A stretch of 45,291 nt of DNA from Rhizophlyctis rosea (lineage: Eukaryota; Chytridiomycota; Chytridiomycetes; Rhizophlyctidales; Rhizophlyctidaceae), in contig JADGJC010000314.1 in the NCBI GenBank assembly GCA_027596075.1, positions 1 through 45,291 on the forward strand, given 5' to 3'. The translations under genes were made by a program, and so were the position numbers. Under the pieces are notes generated by a model. The model was not told the origin of the DNA. It searched no databases and saw only the letters and a list, made by a program, of their open reading frames with translations. Shown here in pieces: positions 1-12,063 of the stretch. Every line of letters begins with the position of its first letter. The first letter of the stretch is position 1.

Positions 1-1721
1 GCATACTTATACAAACCCGACTGAACTATTGTAGTTAACACCCTAAATACCAATCTTGCCCTTTCAGCCAATTCGCGCCATTGTCCTACATGTCCGAATA
101 GTTGCTTGACCCCGGTCGACAATAGACGCCAGTCAACTCGATCGTAATGATCAGAACCCTTGGAATCGCACGTTTCCGAGGTTTCGGACGTTTCAGCAAT
201 CACGGCCGTGGCGGCGTCAAAAGTGGCTTTTTTGTGGCGTCGCTGTGCCCCCGCCACGTTTATCTCATCGGCCGTGCCTACGATTCTAACACTACATATT
301 TGAAACATAACGCGTAATGTTTCATCACATCACAACACCGCCACCAAAGCTGGTTAACAAAACAGACCAGCGCATTCATGCAATCTCTACCATGACTATC
401 CCAACTATTTCGGAGGCTCCCAAATGGAAATTTCGCAAAGTCCCCCAAGGTGGGTTGAGCAAATGAATTGGGTTGATCTGCGGGCGTCCCACAAGGGCGC
501 AAGTGGGCAGACTTTGGAAAAGCACACGCTGACAACTTTGGCGTGCACTCTGCGCAGCAGGCGCAAATCAGGCAACCCCACAGTGTGCTTCTGAGTGCTC
601 TGTGCTCTCCGGGCACTCTGCGGGCGCAAGCCGTGCATTGGTGTGTTTTGCAGGTGACATGGTGGGAGGATCCGTGGTCGGTATTCCTCAATGAGAGGGG
701 ATACCTGCCTTTGACAGGGATTCATGACTAGGTACTCAATTCTTGTTCAAGAATAGGGAAATCAACTTGGCCGCGGTATATTGAGAGGTTTGAAGGTTGT
801 GTATAAATACGCATTGCGCCCGAAGGAGTCTGTTGCAAGGAGGGAAATCAGTCAACATGGCCATCCAGATGACCTGTCGATATCCGAAATTTTGTTCATG
901 TCACGAATTCCTGCGTACAGTTCTCCTGGAGGCCAATCGGGCTGGGGCACTTATCATGCACAACCTGGATGTGCTCCACTATCAAGAGGTCCCTCTTAGC
1001 CATCCCTTCACCAACGCCTGCATACGCGCAAGCCAAAGTTGTCAAGTGGGCGACTGACCTGAAAGATTGCCAAACAGAATCTTTGCAGGGACTACTATGA
1101 AGTATATATCCCCACCAGAATCATCAGGGTGTATCTCCAGCCTTCAGCCACGTCATTGATGAACTCGCTACATCCGATGGTAAGTGGGTAGCGGCCCATA
1201 TGTGTTTTACACCTTTTGTTCACATCTTTCAAGATCACATTCAAGTAAACTATGGAAATATGGGCCACATTGCGTTGCACTAGCCCATCACAGCCTCTGT
1301 TGCCAACCAGCAACCGCTTCTGTTAAGTTTGTCATTCTGGACACTGGGATGGACTTCCTTGCTGTTCTCATGGTCTCCTGTCTTTATTGGAATGGCAACA
1401 AGCGTCTGTAGAAAGAGAAGTCATTGCTGCAGCATGCCACATTCCCAACGAAATGGATTACTAGCGAGTCTCGGAAGGTATGTATCCGGCTTCCAATCGT
1501 GCATGTGCAGAGGTCAGAGATGGTAATCAGCATTCAGGCGACTATCGGAAAGACAGACATGCGTATATCCTGGGCGGGTCAAATAAGGACTATGTCGAGA
1601 TATTGAACAATTTTCCCTCCAACCAAACAAAAATGACCGACAAAAAGTGCATCTACTTCAACGTAGAAAGATGTGTTCATTGTCTGCAACTGAAGACTTC
1701 TATTCAATCTTTGAACCCCCT
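1..1721. other. Intergenic DNA downstream of the TIR gene; no gene supported
   Basis: I see no convincing gene here. Open frames exist on both strands up to about 137 codons, but they overlap one another, lack recognisable domains and lack splice or start context. The region at 540-640 is rich in CTCTGCG/GGGCGCAAG-like words. The last part, near 1600-1721, probably includes the 3' untranslated region of the minus-strand gene whose stop codon is at 1722-1724. Confidence 0.5.
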
Positions 1722-4700
1722 CTACACAGCATTCTGATCCGCAGGCCTAGCAGTACCCAACTTTCCCACCAACCCCTTCATATTAGCCAACACACCCGAC
1801 GCATCACTCTTCCTCCTCTGCATCATGCGGCCACCCCACGCGCTGGCGGCCGCGGCTGCTGCGACCATCCCACCTTGAGATATCCCTTCCGATGTAGCCG
1901 GTGCGCTTTGCTGTTGCGGAGGTTGTTGGGCCTGGTACTCGTGGTGAGTGGGTGGAGCGAATTGCGCGTTGTGCGGTTGGGACGAAGGAGGGGGTGCGGG
2001 GTGGTAGATCGTGGGTGGGTAGGGGTTGCCGTTGGCGTAGGGTTGTTGCGGGGGAGGTGATGCCGGATTGGTTGTCATTGCGTAGTGACTTTGGTACGCC
2101 GCGCCGTATGCTTGTTGGTGCTGTTGTTGTTGTTCCCCGCCACCATTTTCGGCGGGTGGTGGGTAATTGGCAGCAGCGGCGTATGCGTTGAAGTTCATCA
2201 AAGGCTGATATTCTGACCGGCGGGTGCTGGCGTCTCGGGGCGGGGCTGGAGGTGCTGGATTTGAGGGGAAGGCGTAGCCGGGACGGGCGGAGGGGGATGC
2301 GGGTGGTGTTAGTTGTCCGGGCTGGGGCCAGCCCCATGCCGATGAAGGTTGCTTGGGGTCGGTGGGTTGTGGTATGAGTTGAGTCGGTGATTTGGGTGAT
2401 GGTGACGGGGTCGTATTTGCAGCTGGATGCGCAGTGGACGGCGTTGACGGAGATGCTGTGGTCGGCGAAACAGGCCCGTTCGCCGACAGCGTCGTTGTAG
2501 ACTTCTTCTTCGAAGTAGGAGAAGGAGTTATCCTACCCCGATTAACAACACTCGCAGGAGGACTCATCGTCGTCGGCGTAACAACCGACGGCTTCCGCGG
2601 CAAAGAAGCAGAATGAACCTCCTTCCCAATCTTCAACCTATCAAAGAAGTTTTCCATCTCATCATGAACCGTAGCGCGAATCTCCGTCCTAACAAGGCTG
2701 CGGAGCACGTCGGGGTCTATCGGAGCTTGTTGTTGTGCTAATTGTGGGATCTTCACGAGCTCCTTTTGGATGATGGATTTGATGTCGCGCGATTGCGGGA
2801 GTTTGGCAATTTCGTCGTTGAGAATGGGGCGAACCTCAGTGCGGATGGTAGAGCGGATGGAGTCGAGTGTGAGGGATGGTGGGCGTTGGAGGGACGACAT
2901 TTCGTTTATAATGATTGATTGGAGGTCCGCTCGCAGGGATTCGATGATGATGGCGGTGTCAGCTGTGCCCGATGACTGTGCACTATTCAGTCTTTCTTGT
3001 TGAATCATCGTGTGCAAGTCTTCCTGAAGGATATCGACGACGGCGCCTGTGTCAAAAGAGCTACCCTGTGGCGTCCTGCTTTCCTCCTCCCTCAGCATAT
3101 CCCGGATCTCTTGCCGCAAGGTCTGAACCAACATTTGCATGTCAAATGCAGGGGGAGTAGCTCTTTGCTGATTGGCGAGGGTGCGGAGCTCATCCCGAAG
3201 TGACTGTATGGCAGCGTATACGTCAAATGTTGGCGGTGGCGGAGCTGCAGCAGACTTCTCTCCTTTTATCATAGTGCGCAACTCCTCGCGGAGAGATGCA
3301 ATCAGCGCGGTTGGCGTGTCGAGACCTGCGGCTGCTGGTGGTCTGCCGAAGGTTGATGTGCGGGATGGGGAATGGATTTTTGCTGAAGGTTTTGGCGGCT
3401 CACCATTGACGACGATAGGGGTTGGTGCATTCGTAGGAGTTTCGGGGCTTCCAGAGATACCATTGACTGCCGAGCCTTTCTCCTGCGAAGCGGAAGTTCC
3501 CCTACTCTCTGGAGGGGTGTTGATGTCTATTGCAGGTTTTGCAAATCCCGTCGGCCTATCAATGACGGTTTGCACCACCCCCTTCACTTCCTCTTCTTCG
3601 CCATCCTCCTCATACTCATCACTTTCCGCCTCCTCTACAACCCTCACTGCAAAATCCGTCTCATCCTGATCAACCCATAACTCCTCCCCATCCTCCTCAA
3701 AACTCTCCAAAGCCCCCACCTCACTAACAGGCACAACCTCCATTCCCCTCCGGAAATTCTTCACCGCCATCTCCTCCGTAATGGGCTCAAACTTCCCATT
3801 CCACAAACAATCCCCATACTCCGGAACCCGGAAATACCCCCTCGCTTTGCCTATATCGCTGCTGAGGCCGATTTGTAAGGCGTAAACAACCTTGCGGTCA
3901 ATATCTACTATCGCGTTGATTTGGTAGGTGCTGTCGACTTCAAGTCGTGGGCCGTCGTCCATGGAGAAGTAATTGGTGTTTGTATCTCCGTGGAGTTTGA
4001 CGATGGGGTTTTGGCTTTTGATAGCCGATTTGACGGCGTCTCGAAGAACGCCAACGTCGTAGTTAAAGACTTTGTCACAGACTTGTTCCGCATGTACCAC
4101 TACCACAATTTGTCGTTCTTCCGTACTCTTATATGTGGCTTTCGATAAGCCCACCCCCTTCTCAACCCAAAGGTATTCCCGTCGCCAAATTTCCGAGTAA
4201 TCAACCGACAGTTGACCTATAAAGTCTTTCGGCTTCTGAGTCCGTCGTTCAAATTCAGCGCTAAGGTCTGCGCATCGTTCGAACGTGACGCCAGCTTGCT
4301 TGCCGCTAGTGTTTGACAAAACGACGTCGAAGAGAAGGGGTCCGGCGCGGGATGTAACGCCTCCCAGGTTGCGCCACGAAATAGCATCTTGGTTATGGAA
4401 ATGAATGGGAAAGTTGTTCGTTAAGTTCGGGAAGGAGAACCCTATCGTCATGGTCGTTGGATGGCGTTCGTTTTTGGGGTATTCTTGCCAGGTATGACCG
4501 GTGAGGACGTGCCATTGGAGCGGGTCTAGGTGGTCTTTGGGGTCGTTCGGATCTTTGAAGACGTTTGGGTGGTTGTCGTCGGTGTTGAAGCCACGGAGGC
4601 GGTAGTAGATGGTAAGGTTCAGCGATTTCACGTCAATTTTCCGAGACCCTTCAGGGTATTCGATGCTCAACGTGATGCGGTTATCTTGTTCCATGTCCGC

Positions 4701-6776
4701 ATCAGACTTGATTTCAGCTGATTTGAAGGCAAGCTTGATGGGTAGACCTTCGTTCCACGATTTAGGCGGCGCCGGTTTGCGGGGTTTGGGGAAGGGGAGT
4801 TGGGTGCCCGAGCGAGTGATAGGTGGGAGGGTGTAGGAGCCCAGACCAACTTTCTCAAATGCTTTGATGGGTGCAGCGGTATGCTCAGGTGCATATTCGG
4901 GCCCTTCCCATCGGAAGAGGATTGCTCCAATAGTAGGATATGTCTCCTCGTCTTTTGGTGTCCATGATACCTAGGAGTCAAAGGATATTGGCCACCTTGC
5001 TTGGTATTGTACCATACAACACTCAAAACAACACTCACCACCAACCGCCACACTCCCTCACCAACACCCATGATCCTCTCCTCCAACGTCCCCACTTTAA
5101 TCTTCCACTGGCTCGTGACCTTCTCTTCCCCCAAGCCAATCTTCGCCACTTCATCGTAATCATATACCTTATGATACGCCTGCCCAAACCAACCGTAGGT
5201 AAATAGACGATCAGTCCAATTGTGGCTGCCTTCTGTGCAGCCCACGGTAATTTGAGTTTCGACCATATAGTTGTCGGAGCCTGCGGGGTAGCTCAGTTGC
5301 AAGGGAAGCCAGCTCTAATATAGGCATGTGAGTGAGACGGAAAATTGGAGACAATTGTAACAAGCCTTACGCTATATTGGTTCCATTGTATGCAGGTTTT
5401 CCAGAAAACTTCGTGGAGTGCGTATGGGTATTCGTTGTGATTATCGGGACGGTGACGGGATGTTTTGCAACCGGGATCTGTGGGAGATGATGAAAGTTTC
5501 AGAAGCACGATACTGACATAAACTAAAGGAGCTTTAAGGGTGACAACTTTACCTCCAGACGACCGGTTACAGCATCCAACTCTCATATTGCTATCCCCTC
5601 GACTGTCAACAATGTCCGCATGAGCTGATGACAAACAACGCAATAGCGCTAGTTCGGGCGCTCACCCCCAAATAACATGGTATCTGCACGCGTTCTTCGT
5701 ATTCTTGCTCTCCAAGTAAACCTCCCCGCATTGTGCACAAAGTTGCTCCTCTTCCATCCCGATTGCAGCTTGATCAGCCCAAGTTGTACGGTATTTGGGC
5801 CAGATGTGGGTTTGGAATCTGTCAATGATAAGTCATTGCATGTCAGTACATCGCGCAGATTGCTCCATTTCGCAGTGCAGTAACAACAACACACCGCTCC
5901 AGGAGGTCCCTCAACCTGGGCGCTGGATCTTCTGGGTCCAAGAACACCCCTTGAATCCTCATCAACTCCTGAACCGTCTCCTTCACTGTTCTAGTTTTAC
6001 AATGCGCAGTGTAAACATCAGGGAGCGGGACGCGCCAGCCATTGAATTTTTTCGACATGCCATCGGGGTTGGTACCGACGAGAATGGGGACAATGTGGAG
6101 ACGGGAATGTTTGTAGAGTTCCAGAGCTAGCTATGAATCGATAAGGAAAAAGTAAATGTCTCCTGTCCAGGCGTTAATTGGTGGAATTGAGCGCCGTTAC
6201 CTCCCATTCCATCAACACGTTGTCGGTGCTGTTCTCCTTGATGTTGACGAAGGATTCAAGAACTTTCTCGCTTATGAGTGGGGTGAAGAGACACGAGCCC
6301 GTCAGAGCGTCCAGAAACTGATTGGCGCCAACAAGTAATTGGTACATATATCACATTATGGTGACTGTCAGAGTGGAACATAGTTGCGGGCTGTACCTGC
6401 GTCTCAAAGTCCCCGCCTTGCAGCAGATCATTCTTATCCAGAAAACATCGGATTTGCACGGGTATGTTATTGTCATGGAAAGTGTGAAGTTCAAGCTGCG
6501 GATGGTGCAAAAATGAGTGTCAGATACTTCCAAGGTCGTACGACGAAAAAGCGAAAATTGAAGTCCTCAGCGTTCACAACACACTTTGTCATTCAATCGC
6601 TCGGCTAACAATGCATCGGTCTTCACTCGATATGAACTGGAGAAGATGGTTAGCAAACGCAGATGTTGTTGGGTTGGAGAAAGACGATTGGACTTCCATG
6701 TCAACTTGGATCCTTACATAAAGATATGAAACTTCTTTTCCGACGTTAGAGCGAGTGCCTCAGCGGCCGTCACCAT
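1722..6776 (-). CDS. TIR-domain multidomain protein with CHORD-like zinc motif, helix repeats and Pro/Gln-rich tail
   Basis: Ten exons assembled by hand: 6718-6776, 6585-6636, 6397-6495, 6201-6317, 5895-6130, 5666-5818, 5553-5602, 5371-5477, 5039-5314, 1722-4970. All nine introns (56-89 nt) are GT...AG and keep one frame, giving about 1465 residues. An in-frame TAG lies just upstream of the ATG at 6776, which fixes the start unless an unseen exon precedes it. Order: TIR domain, residues about 15-170; Cys/His zinc motif, about 215-264; beta-rich region of unknown fold, about 270-790; acidic linker, about 805-850; short helix modules, about 938-1165; low-complexity P/Q/A tail to the end. No signal peptide or membrane segment is seen, so a cytosolic protein is likely. 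TIR domains are signalling or NAD-cleaving modules in bacteria, plants and animals and are uncommon in fungi. An immune or cell-death role is inference. At exon 5 a GTACTG donor at 5849 would leave only a 31-nt intron, so the donor at 5894 (76-nt intron) was chosen. Confidence 0.85.
2620..3310 (-). other. Region of the TIR gene encoding repeated short amphipathic helices
   Basis: In exon 10, residues about 938-1165 contain at least seven modules that follow the pattern hydrophobic-x2-L-R-x-E-L/I-R-x-h-h-x-x-E, for example IASLREELRTMIK, IQSLRDELRTL, VQTLRQEIRDMLR, IESLRADLQSII and RSLVRTEIRATVHDE. They are separated by short Pro/Ser/Thr/Gln-rich linkers and spaced about 30-38 residues apart. 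This looks like an internally duplicated coiled-coil or oligomerisation region. The role is inference. Confidence 0.7.
5371..5818 (-). other. Exons encoding a CHORD-like Cys/His zinc motif
   Basis: Exons 6-8 encode C215-x2-C218-G, C232-x2-H235, C249-C250, C259 and H264. The order C-x2-CG, C-x2-H, CC, GC...H is the layout seen in CHORD zinc-binding domains (RAR1/CHP-1 type), although the spacing between the C-x2-H pair and the CC pair is shorter and the usual HPGxPxFH segment is not evident. The motif crosses three exons, and its residues only line up after the introns are removed, which independently supports the splice model. A different treble-clef zinc fold cannot be excluded. Confidence 0.65.
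5895..6776 (-). other. Exons encoding the TIR domain
   Basis: Exons 1-5. Visible TIR hallmarks: beta-A with box-1-like FHIFISYR (residues 17-24); a CFLD strand followed by LLQGGDFE (box-2-like, about 54-68); FLDALTGSCLFTPLIS (71-86), typical of the alpha-B/beta-C segment; then TDNVLMEWELALEL (101-114) and a beta-D strand HIVPILVGT. In the alignment I read by eye, DNVLMEWELAL matches the DWVHKE...AL segment of SARM1. That puts Glu107 at the position of the catalytic glutamate of TIR NADases. The domain ends near the VKETVQELM helix. TIR identity is recognised from family motifs; enzymatic activity is inference. Confidence 0.88.
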
Positions 6777-9700
6777 TGTATTGATGATCTATGGATGGGT
6801 ATCAAGGTGATATCAATGTGGTATAGTTGGTATCGACCGTCCGACTTGAGGTAGACCGGTCAAGCGATTTCTGCTTGATAAAGCAGACGCGCTGGTCGGG
6901 AAGAGCGGCGTGGGGTTGAATGAAACATGTTTTCTGAAAGGTTGAGCACAAGAACTTTGACTGCGGAGGACGGATGGAAGCTCGGATGGGTTTGTGAGGA
7001 GGATTTTCGGTGGAAGGAGGTTGAAGACGGGGGGAAGCGGCCAGGTGGGCGCGGCGGTGGAGGCTCCGACCTGACCGTGGAAAGTTAGTCGAAGGTGAGA
7101 AACACCACAAGGACCCGCGCGTTTGCGTTTGTCCAGCCCCATCTGTCATTTTCGTTAGATGTGTGGGCCTATGTAGGTACGGCCAGTGATACACTAGTGA
7201 TAAAGAATGAACATTCAACATTCAGCCTACTCCCGAGAGTCGTTCTTGATGTTGCCATTTTCGACACAGGGCCAGGAGTGGTACATCAGTCACCGATCTT
7301 GCTCTCAATGATTGATTGCTCAATTGACCGGTGCGGCATCAACTTGAGAGCTAGACTGGGAAGAGTGACCAAACCACAAGCACTTTTCCGTTGGCGGTCC
7401 ATCATGACACTCTTTCAAAGCTTCTACTCCATCATCTCAAAAACTGACGGGATATTTGATGGTGCGACTTCTTTGGTACATCTTCACTTGGCCCTTTGAT
7501 TATCATGAGTCGAGTACTCACAAGAATTTTGACGTCGGTACCAAACCTTTGTATTGGTGAGTGTTAAATTCAATATTGACCTATTGGGCTCACTTATCAC
7601 TCTTTGACTGCATTATTTGTAAATAACGCGCGTGACTGTGCCAAATCGCGCCACACGCCATACCGGCACAGTCATTGATTGCAATGTCAGAGGGATGCAT
7701 TTGAGGAGAGATTGAGGCCCGGAGACTTTTGAGTTTGATTGCTGCAAATTACCAAGCTGATTTCTTTCCTTCCGCCATCACTGCACAATCATCCATTATT
7801 GATCAGGAGTAAATCTGTGTGGTTTCATTTGACATTCCCTTGGTATCCTTGATATTTGCAGTCTATGCCGCACAACTAACTAATCGAATGCATCTCATCT
7901 GACTTCTGCCGCCGTCATCGATTGGTCCCGAGTTGGACAAGTCTTCATTATAGTTTTTCTTCTAGTTTGGAGAGAAATTCACATTGGACTCACTGAAATG
8001 TGTTGCGTAAACGCTATTCCATAAACCCCCCAATCTACAGTATCTTGACTTGTATTGAACTGCATGATTTGAATACCAAGAGAATGAGAGTCTTGAAGAG
8101 ATTCGTATCAGCTTCGTTGCTGGACAGAACGGGGGCAACAACGTTAATGCGAAAATGATTTTGAGCACGATACGCCCAACTTCGCTGGGCGTTGAAAGCC
8201 AAGCGCTTCAGTAAGCGGATCTAGTTGCATTTTGTTCATTGCCCTTTGAGAAGTCTGGCTCGCCAACCCATTGACAACGATGTGTACTAGTTATATTGCC
8301 GGGCATTCGTCATGCGCACCGAGTAAGAGTGCTGTTTATCCTTCACCTTCGCCGCCACCTTCCATTCCTTTCCTTCTGTTGTTGTGATGTTATGATGAAT
8401 TTCATAGTTGCGAATGCTGCTTTGTAGTTCAGACATGGGCGACCTAGTTGTGAAGTCTGAACAACCGCGGTGGATTGACAACAGTGTTCTTCAATACCCA
8501 TTTGACGAGATGCTAAAGTTCGAACGGGCGTCTGTGGGACATAGGCGTCAATGGTGCTTCTCAACTTTGGCTTCATTCACCATCTGAGCTGTCGAAAGTT
8601 GACATCTCTACACCGTATCACACCCAATTGACGCACAGCTGCATCTTTGTTCCGCTTATGCAATGCTATCCTCCGTGTGCAAACGAGTTTGACAAGTGGG
8701 CAAGAGATCAAAAAGGGAGAAAGCCAAACAACATCTATATCATTATTTTCAATGCAGCACCGCATCGAGATGAATACCTGCAACAATAGGCCGTGGCGTT
8801 TGTTTCCTGCCGGCCGAAGAGAACAATACGGCGCTGCTAATGTGGGCCGCCGGGTCAGAAGGCACCCTAGCAAGGAAAAAAGGTCATCTTAGAAGTTGAG
8901 CCGGACGGATGATAATCATCCATCCGCATTGGATAAACTCGTCAATGCTAGCATTGTCTACATTTCTGCTAAAGGGGGATCGGACGAACACCTCACATTG
9001 GTGTCAAGATGGCGAATGAGCATAGGAGATAGGACCCTCATTATACTGATGATGTGGCAACATGCTGCCCCGAGATTACAAGAAGCCATTTTTGAGGCCT
9101 TCAATCGAAGAAGCGTGCCGATGGAGATTGACTAGGACGTGTAAGCTCACTTATATTTATATGTAGTATTGTATCAAACTTGTATTTCATTTGCACTCTC
9201 TGGCATTGAAATATGGGAAAATAGTGTTCAAAGACCGATTGAATAAGTTCAAAATTACACTAACAAAGACGAGTGGACAAAAAGCGAGCGCTCAATCCAC
9301 ATTGCACGTACTTTGAATTAACGTAATTGCCGGTTCTTCCTTTCGGATGCGTCGGTCCGATATTAAACATTCACTTGTCCAAGGCCGCCTCTCGCCTGCC
9401 CGGCGCTGTTAGGTGGATCAGCCCAGTGCACAAGGTTAACATCATGATGTGTTACTCTACCTTCTGTAGATGGAATACACCATCAAACCAGCTAAAACCT
9501 GTCCGCCAAAGTTGCTGTTGACAGATTGCCGGGCGGCATTATGTTTGGCCAGCTGCGCCACGTCCGTGTTCAGCAGGAGCTGCTTTTTGCAGATGCTCAA
9601 TGCCAAGAACACTGAAATGTAGCCAAAACAAATGGGCCTAGGAGATTAACATAGTACGGTGCCTTCTCTCCAAAAGCAAGCAACCGGGCAGCTGTGAGGA

Positions 9701-10246
9701 ACCCCAACGTCAAGTTTGCAGTACCAAGGGACGAGATGCTAGTCAGCAACCGGTCAAATGGAAGTTGCACCTGCCTCACAGCGTTGTTTGGGTAAGTGAA
9801 ACATCATGATAACGATACTACAAGCAACTCATTATCCACACCACCAAGAACAAACATGTTGGACGAGAACACGCAAGTGACGCAACATGAAAAGACACCG
9901 ATTGGTCCACCTCACCCAACCCGAAGTGCGGAAGACCTCAATACACCACCGAGGCTCACATTCATTGAACTAGCTTGAAGAACAGTGGCGAAACAGCAAC
10001 TTCACAAGTAGACTGCATAGAAACAGTTTTCCTTAGGAAACCTCTCTATTTGTTCACGATTTGCTCTCATTCGGATTCCCTATACACAAATGATCACGAA
10101 CATAAGACACTAACAAAACTAAAATTCAAACTAAAAGTACAAGGCTAGCCAACTCCATTCGTGCCTGCGAACTGGACCGCTACCTATTCCTATCGTACTA
10201 TGCTACACTAGAGGTAAAGACTAAGCTGACACATAGACTCAACCGC
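6777..10246. other. Intergenic stretch between the TIR gene and the sugar transporter
   Basis: The first few hundred bases are the presumed 5' flank of the TIR gene; no convincing TATA box was seen. A hyphenated perfect hairpin (7-bp arms ACGCCCA/TGGGCGT) lies at 8172-8192. One possible terminal exon at 8893-9135 is listed separately. About 10020-10246 is the presumed 3' flank of the transporter. Otherwise I see no gene. Confidence 0.45.
8893..9135 (+). CDS. Possible terminal exon of an unrecognised gene
   Basis: An 81-codon open frame begins right after a good acceptor (CATCTTAG) and ends at TAG, followed by AT-rich DNA that looks like a 3' flank (TTATATTTATATG). The product, about 80 residues, has no recognised domain. 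No upstream exon with matching phase could be fixed, so the gene may be longer, decayed or not real. Weak support. Confidence 0.2.
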   Translation, partial: KLSRTDDNHPSALDKLVNASIVYISAKGGSDEHLTLVSRWRMSIGDRTLIILMMWQHAAPRLQEAIFEAFNRRSVPMEID

Positions 10247-11927
10247 TTAAGCAGCAACCTTCTCGGGGAGGGTGACGTTGGTCTTGCCGAACTCCTCGTC
10301 GTTGCGACCAGCAGCACCAGCCAAGTCACCGGCGTTACCGTCGAAGAGGACACCGATCTCCTCGAGAGTGTGGCCCTTAGTCTCAATGACGAAGAAGTAG
10401 ACGAAGATCAACTCAACGAGGAGCCAGACCATGTAGACGATGTAGTACTTCCACTTGAGGGCGGCGAAGGCAACGGGGTTGACGTAGGAGTTGAAGACGA
10501 GGGAGACGTTGACGAAGAAGTTCATCCAGGTCAAACCGAGGGAACGGATGCGGTAGGGGAGAATTTCGACGGTGTAGGCGACGAGGAGGGGAGAGTAGGC
10601 GATGGCGTAGGTGGCGTTGTAGAAGAACCAGACGGCGAGGGCACCACGGCCAGCGGAGTCAGAGATGGTCTCGGGGGTGTAGGAGGCGTTGATGGCGGTC
10701 CAGATGATGTAGGTGATCAACATACCAACGTTAGAGGCCAAGAAGAGAGTACGACGACCGAGACGGTCGACGAGGAGGGAGGCGAAGATGGAGATGGTGA
10801 TTTGCCAGACGGATTGACCGATGTTGATGGTGAGCTTGGACTTGGTGTCAGTGATACCGATGGTGTTGTACACCTGGTCTTGGTAGTAGGAGAACAAGGC
10901 GTTGCCGGACCATTGGGAGAAGAAGGCAATGGCACCAATGACCATCATACGCTTGCGGTTACCAGCACCGATGAAGGGAGACCACATGTTGACAGAGCCG
11001 GCAGTCTCACGCTCAATGCGGAGAGCTTCCTTGATTTCGTGGAACTCGAAGCGGACAAGGGCGTCGTTCTCATCACCACCACCGTGGTACTTGCCGAGGA
11101 CCTGGAGAGCCTGCTCCTCCTTGCCGTGGGCAATCATCCAACGGGGAGACTCGGGAACGAGCCAGATGAGGGCGAGTTGGAGAGCGTTGGGGACGGCTTG
11201 GACGTAACCGGGAATACGCCATGACGAGTCGTCGGTGTGGAAGAAGGTAGAGTAGGTGGTGACGTTGGCGAGGAGGGAACCCAAGTGCCACAAGGAGTTG
11301 AAGGAGGAGGTGTAGGCACCACGGGAGGTGGGGTAGCAGAGCTCAGTGATAAGGAGGGGGGAGGCGTTCATCAAGAAGGCAACACCGAAACCGAGGAGGA
11401 CACGGGCGAGAATGTACATGGTGATGTTGGTGGCGGCACCTTGGAGGATGGCACCGGCGAGGGCAACGGCGGCACCCCATCCGATGGCGAGACGACGACC
11501 GGCCTTCTCAGCCATGATGGGACAGAAGGGAAGAGCGATGACACCACCGATTTGTTGACCGGAGACCATCACACCGAGCATGGAGGCGTTGTAGGAGGGC
11601 GACTTGTCGTCGAACTCGGGGAAGTACGCCTTCCAGAGGGGAAGGGACTGGATACCACCCATAAGCATACCATCGTAACCGTTGTTGGCAGAGGAGATGA
11701 GGGCAAGGATGAGAACAATGTTGAGGTAACGAACACCAGGGCTAGGATGGGAGAGAAAGAAGGTTCCAAGGTTAAGATTTGCTCGATCAATTCTCCGTTT
11801 ATGACACCGACGATGAAACTTACTTCTTGTACCAGGGGAGGTTACCGTACTTGGATTGCTCCAAGACAGCGTTCAAGGCTTCCGTCCCGTCGGACGAGCC
11901 ACCGCCCATACCAGTAGCGACAGGCAT
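10247..11927 (-). CDS. MFS sugar-porter family transporter
   Basis: Two exons, 11824-11927 and 10247-11741, with an 82-nt GTAAGT...CTAG intron (phase 2), give 532 residues, the usual size of fungal sugar porters. Family signatures are visible: EKAGRR near residue 116 and DRLGRR at 360-365 (the repeated cytoplasmic loop motif), PESPRW at 231-236, YRIRS near 431 and ETKGHTLEE at 488-496, plus about twelve hydrophobic segments. The segment FFSQWSGNALFSYY replaces the classical QQxSG motif and resembles the fungal lactose-permease/disaccharide branch. The protein should sit in the plasma membrane and import a sugar by proton symport; the substrate cannot be told from sequence. Third codon positions are strongly biased to C/G, which suggests high expression. 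A TATA box lies about 137 bp upstream of the ATG. The antisense strand carries long open frames that are shadows of this gene. Confidence 0.95.
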
Positions 11928-12063
11928 TGTATGTTAGGTTGTAGGAGAGGAAAGGAGGAAACTTGGTCTGAGCGATTCGGCGGGAGAGAAGCTAGATAGA
12001 CCTGCTACTGCTTCACTGACCTGGTGCTGGTGAGAAAAATGGTTGGTGGGGAGGGGTCTGTCG

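Noticed and set aside
278..691. 137-codon minus-strand open frame rich in Cys and His
   Set aside because: No Cys/His spacing of a known zinc fold, no start context, and it overlaps another open frame of similar length.
5819..5849. Alternative 31-nt intron (GTACTG donor) in the TIR gene
   Set aside because: Keeps the frame but is shorter than fungal introns normally are; the donor at 5894 gives a 76-nt intron in the same phase and a cleaner helix.
8172..8192. Perfect hairpin with 7-bp GC-rich arms
   Set aside because: Looks like a bacterial-type terminator but lies in eukaryotic intergenic DNA without a T-run or an adjacent gene; treated as incidental.
10370..11224. 284-codon plus-strand open frame, Glu/Gly/Asp/Val-rich
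   Set aside because: Antisense shadow of the sugar transporter; the composition follows from the strong codon bias of the gene on the other strand. The same holds for 11237-11917.
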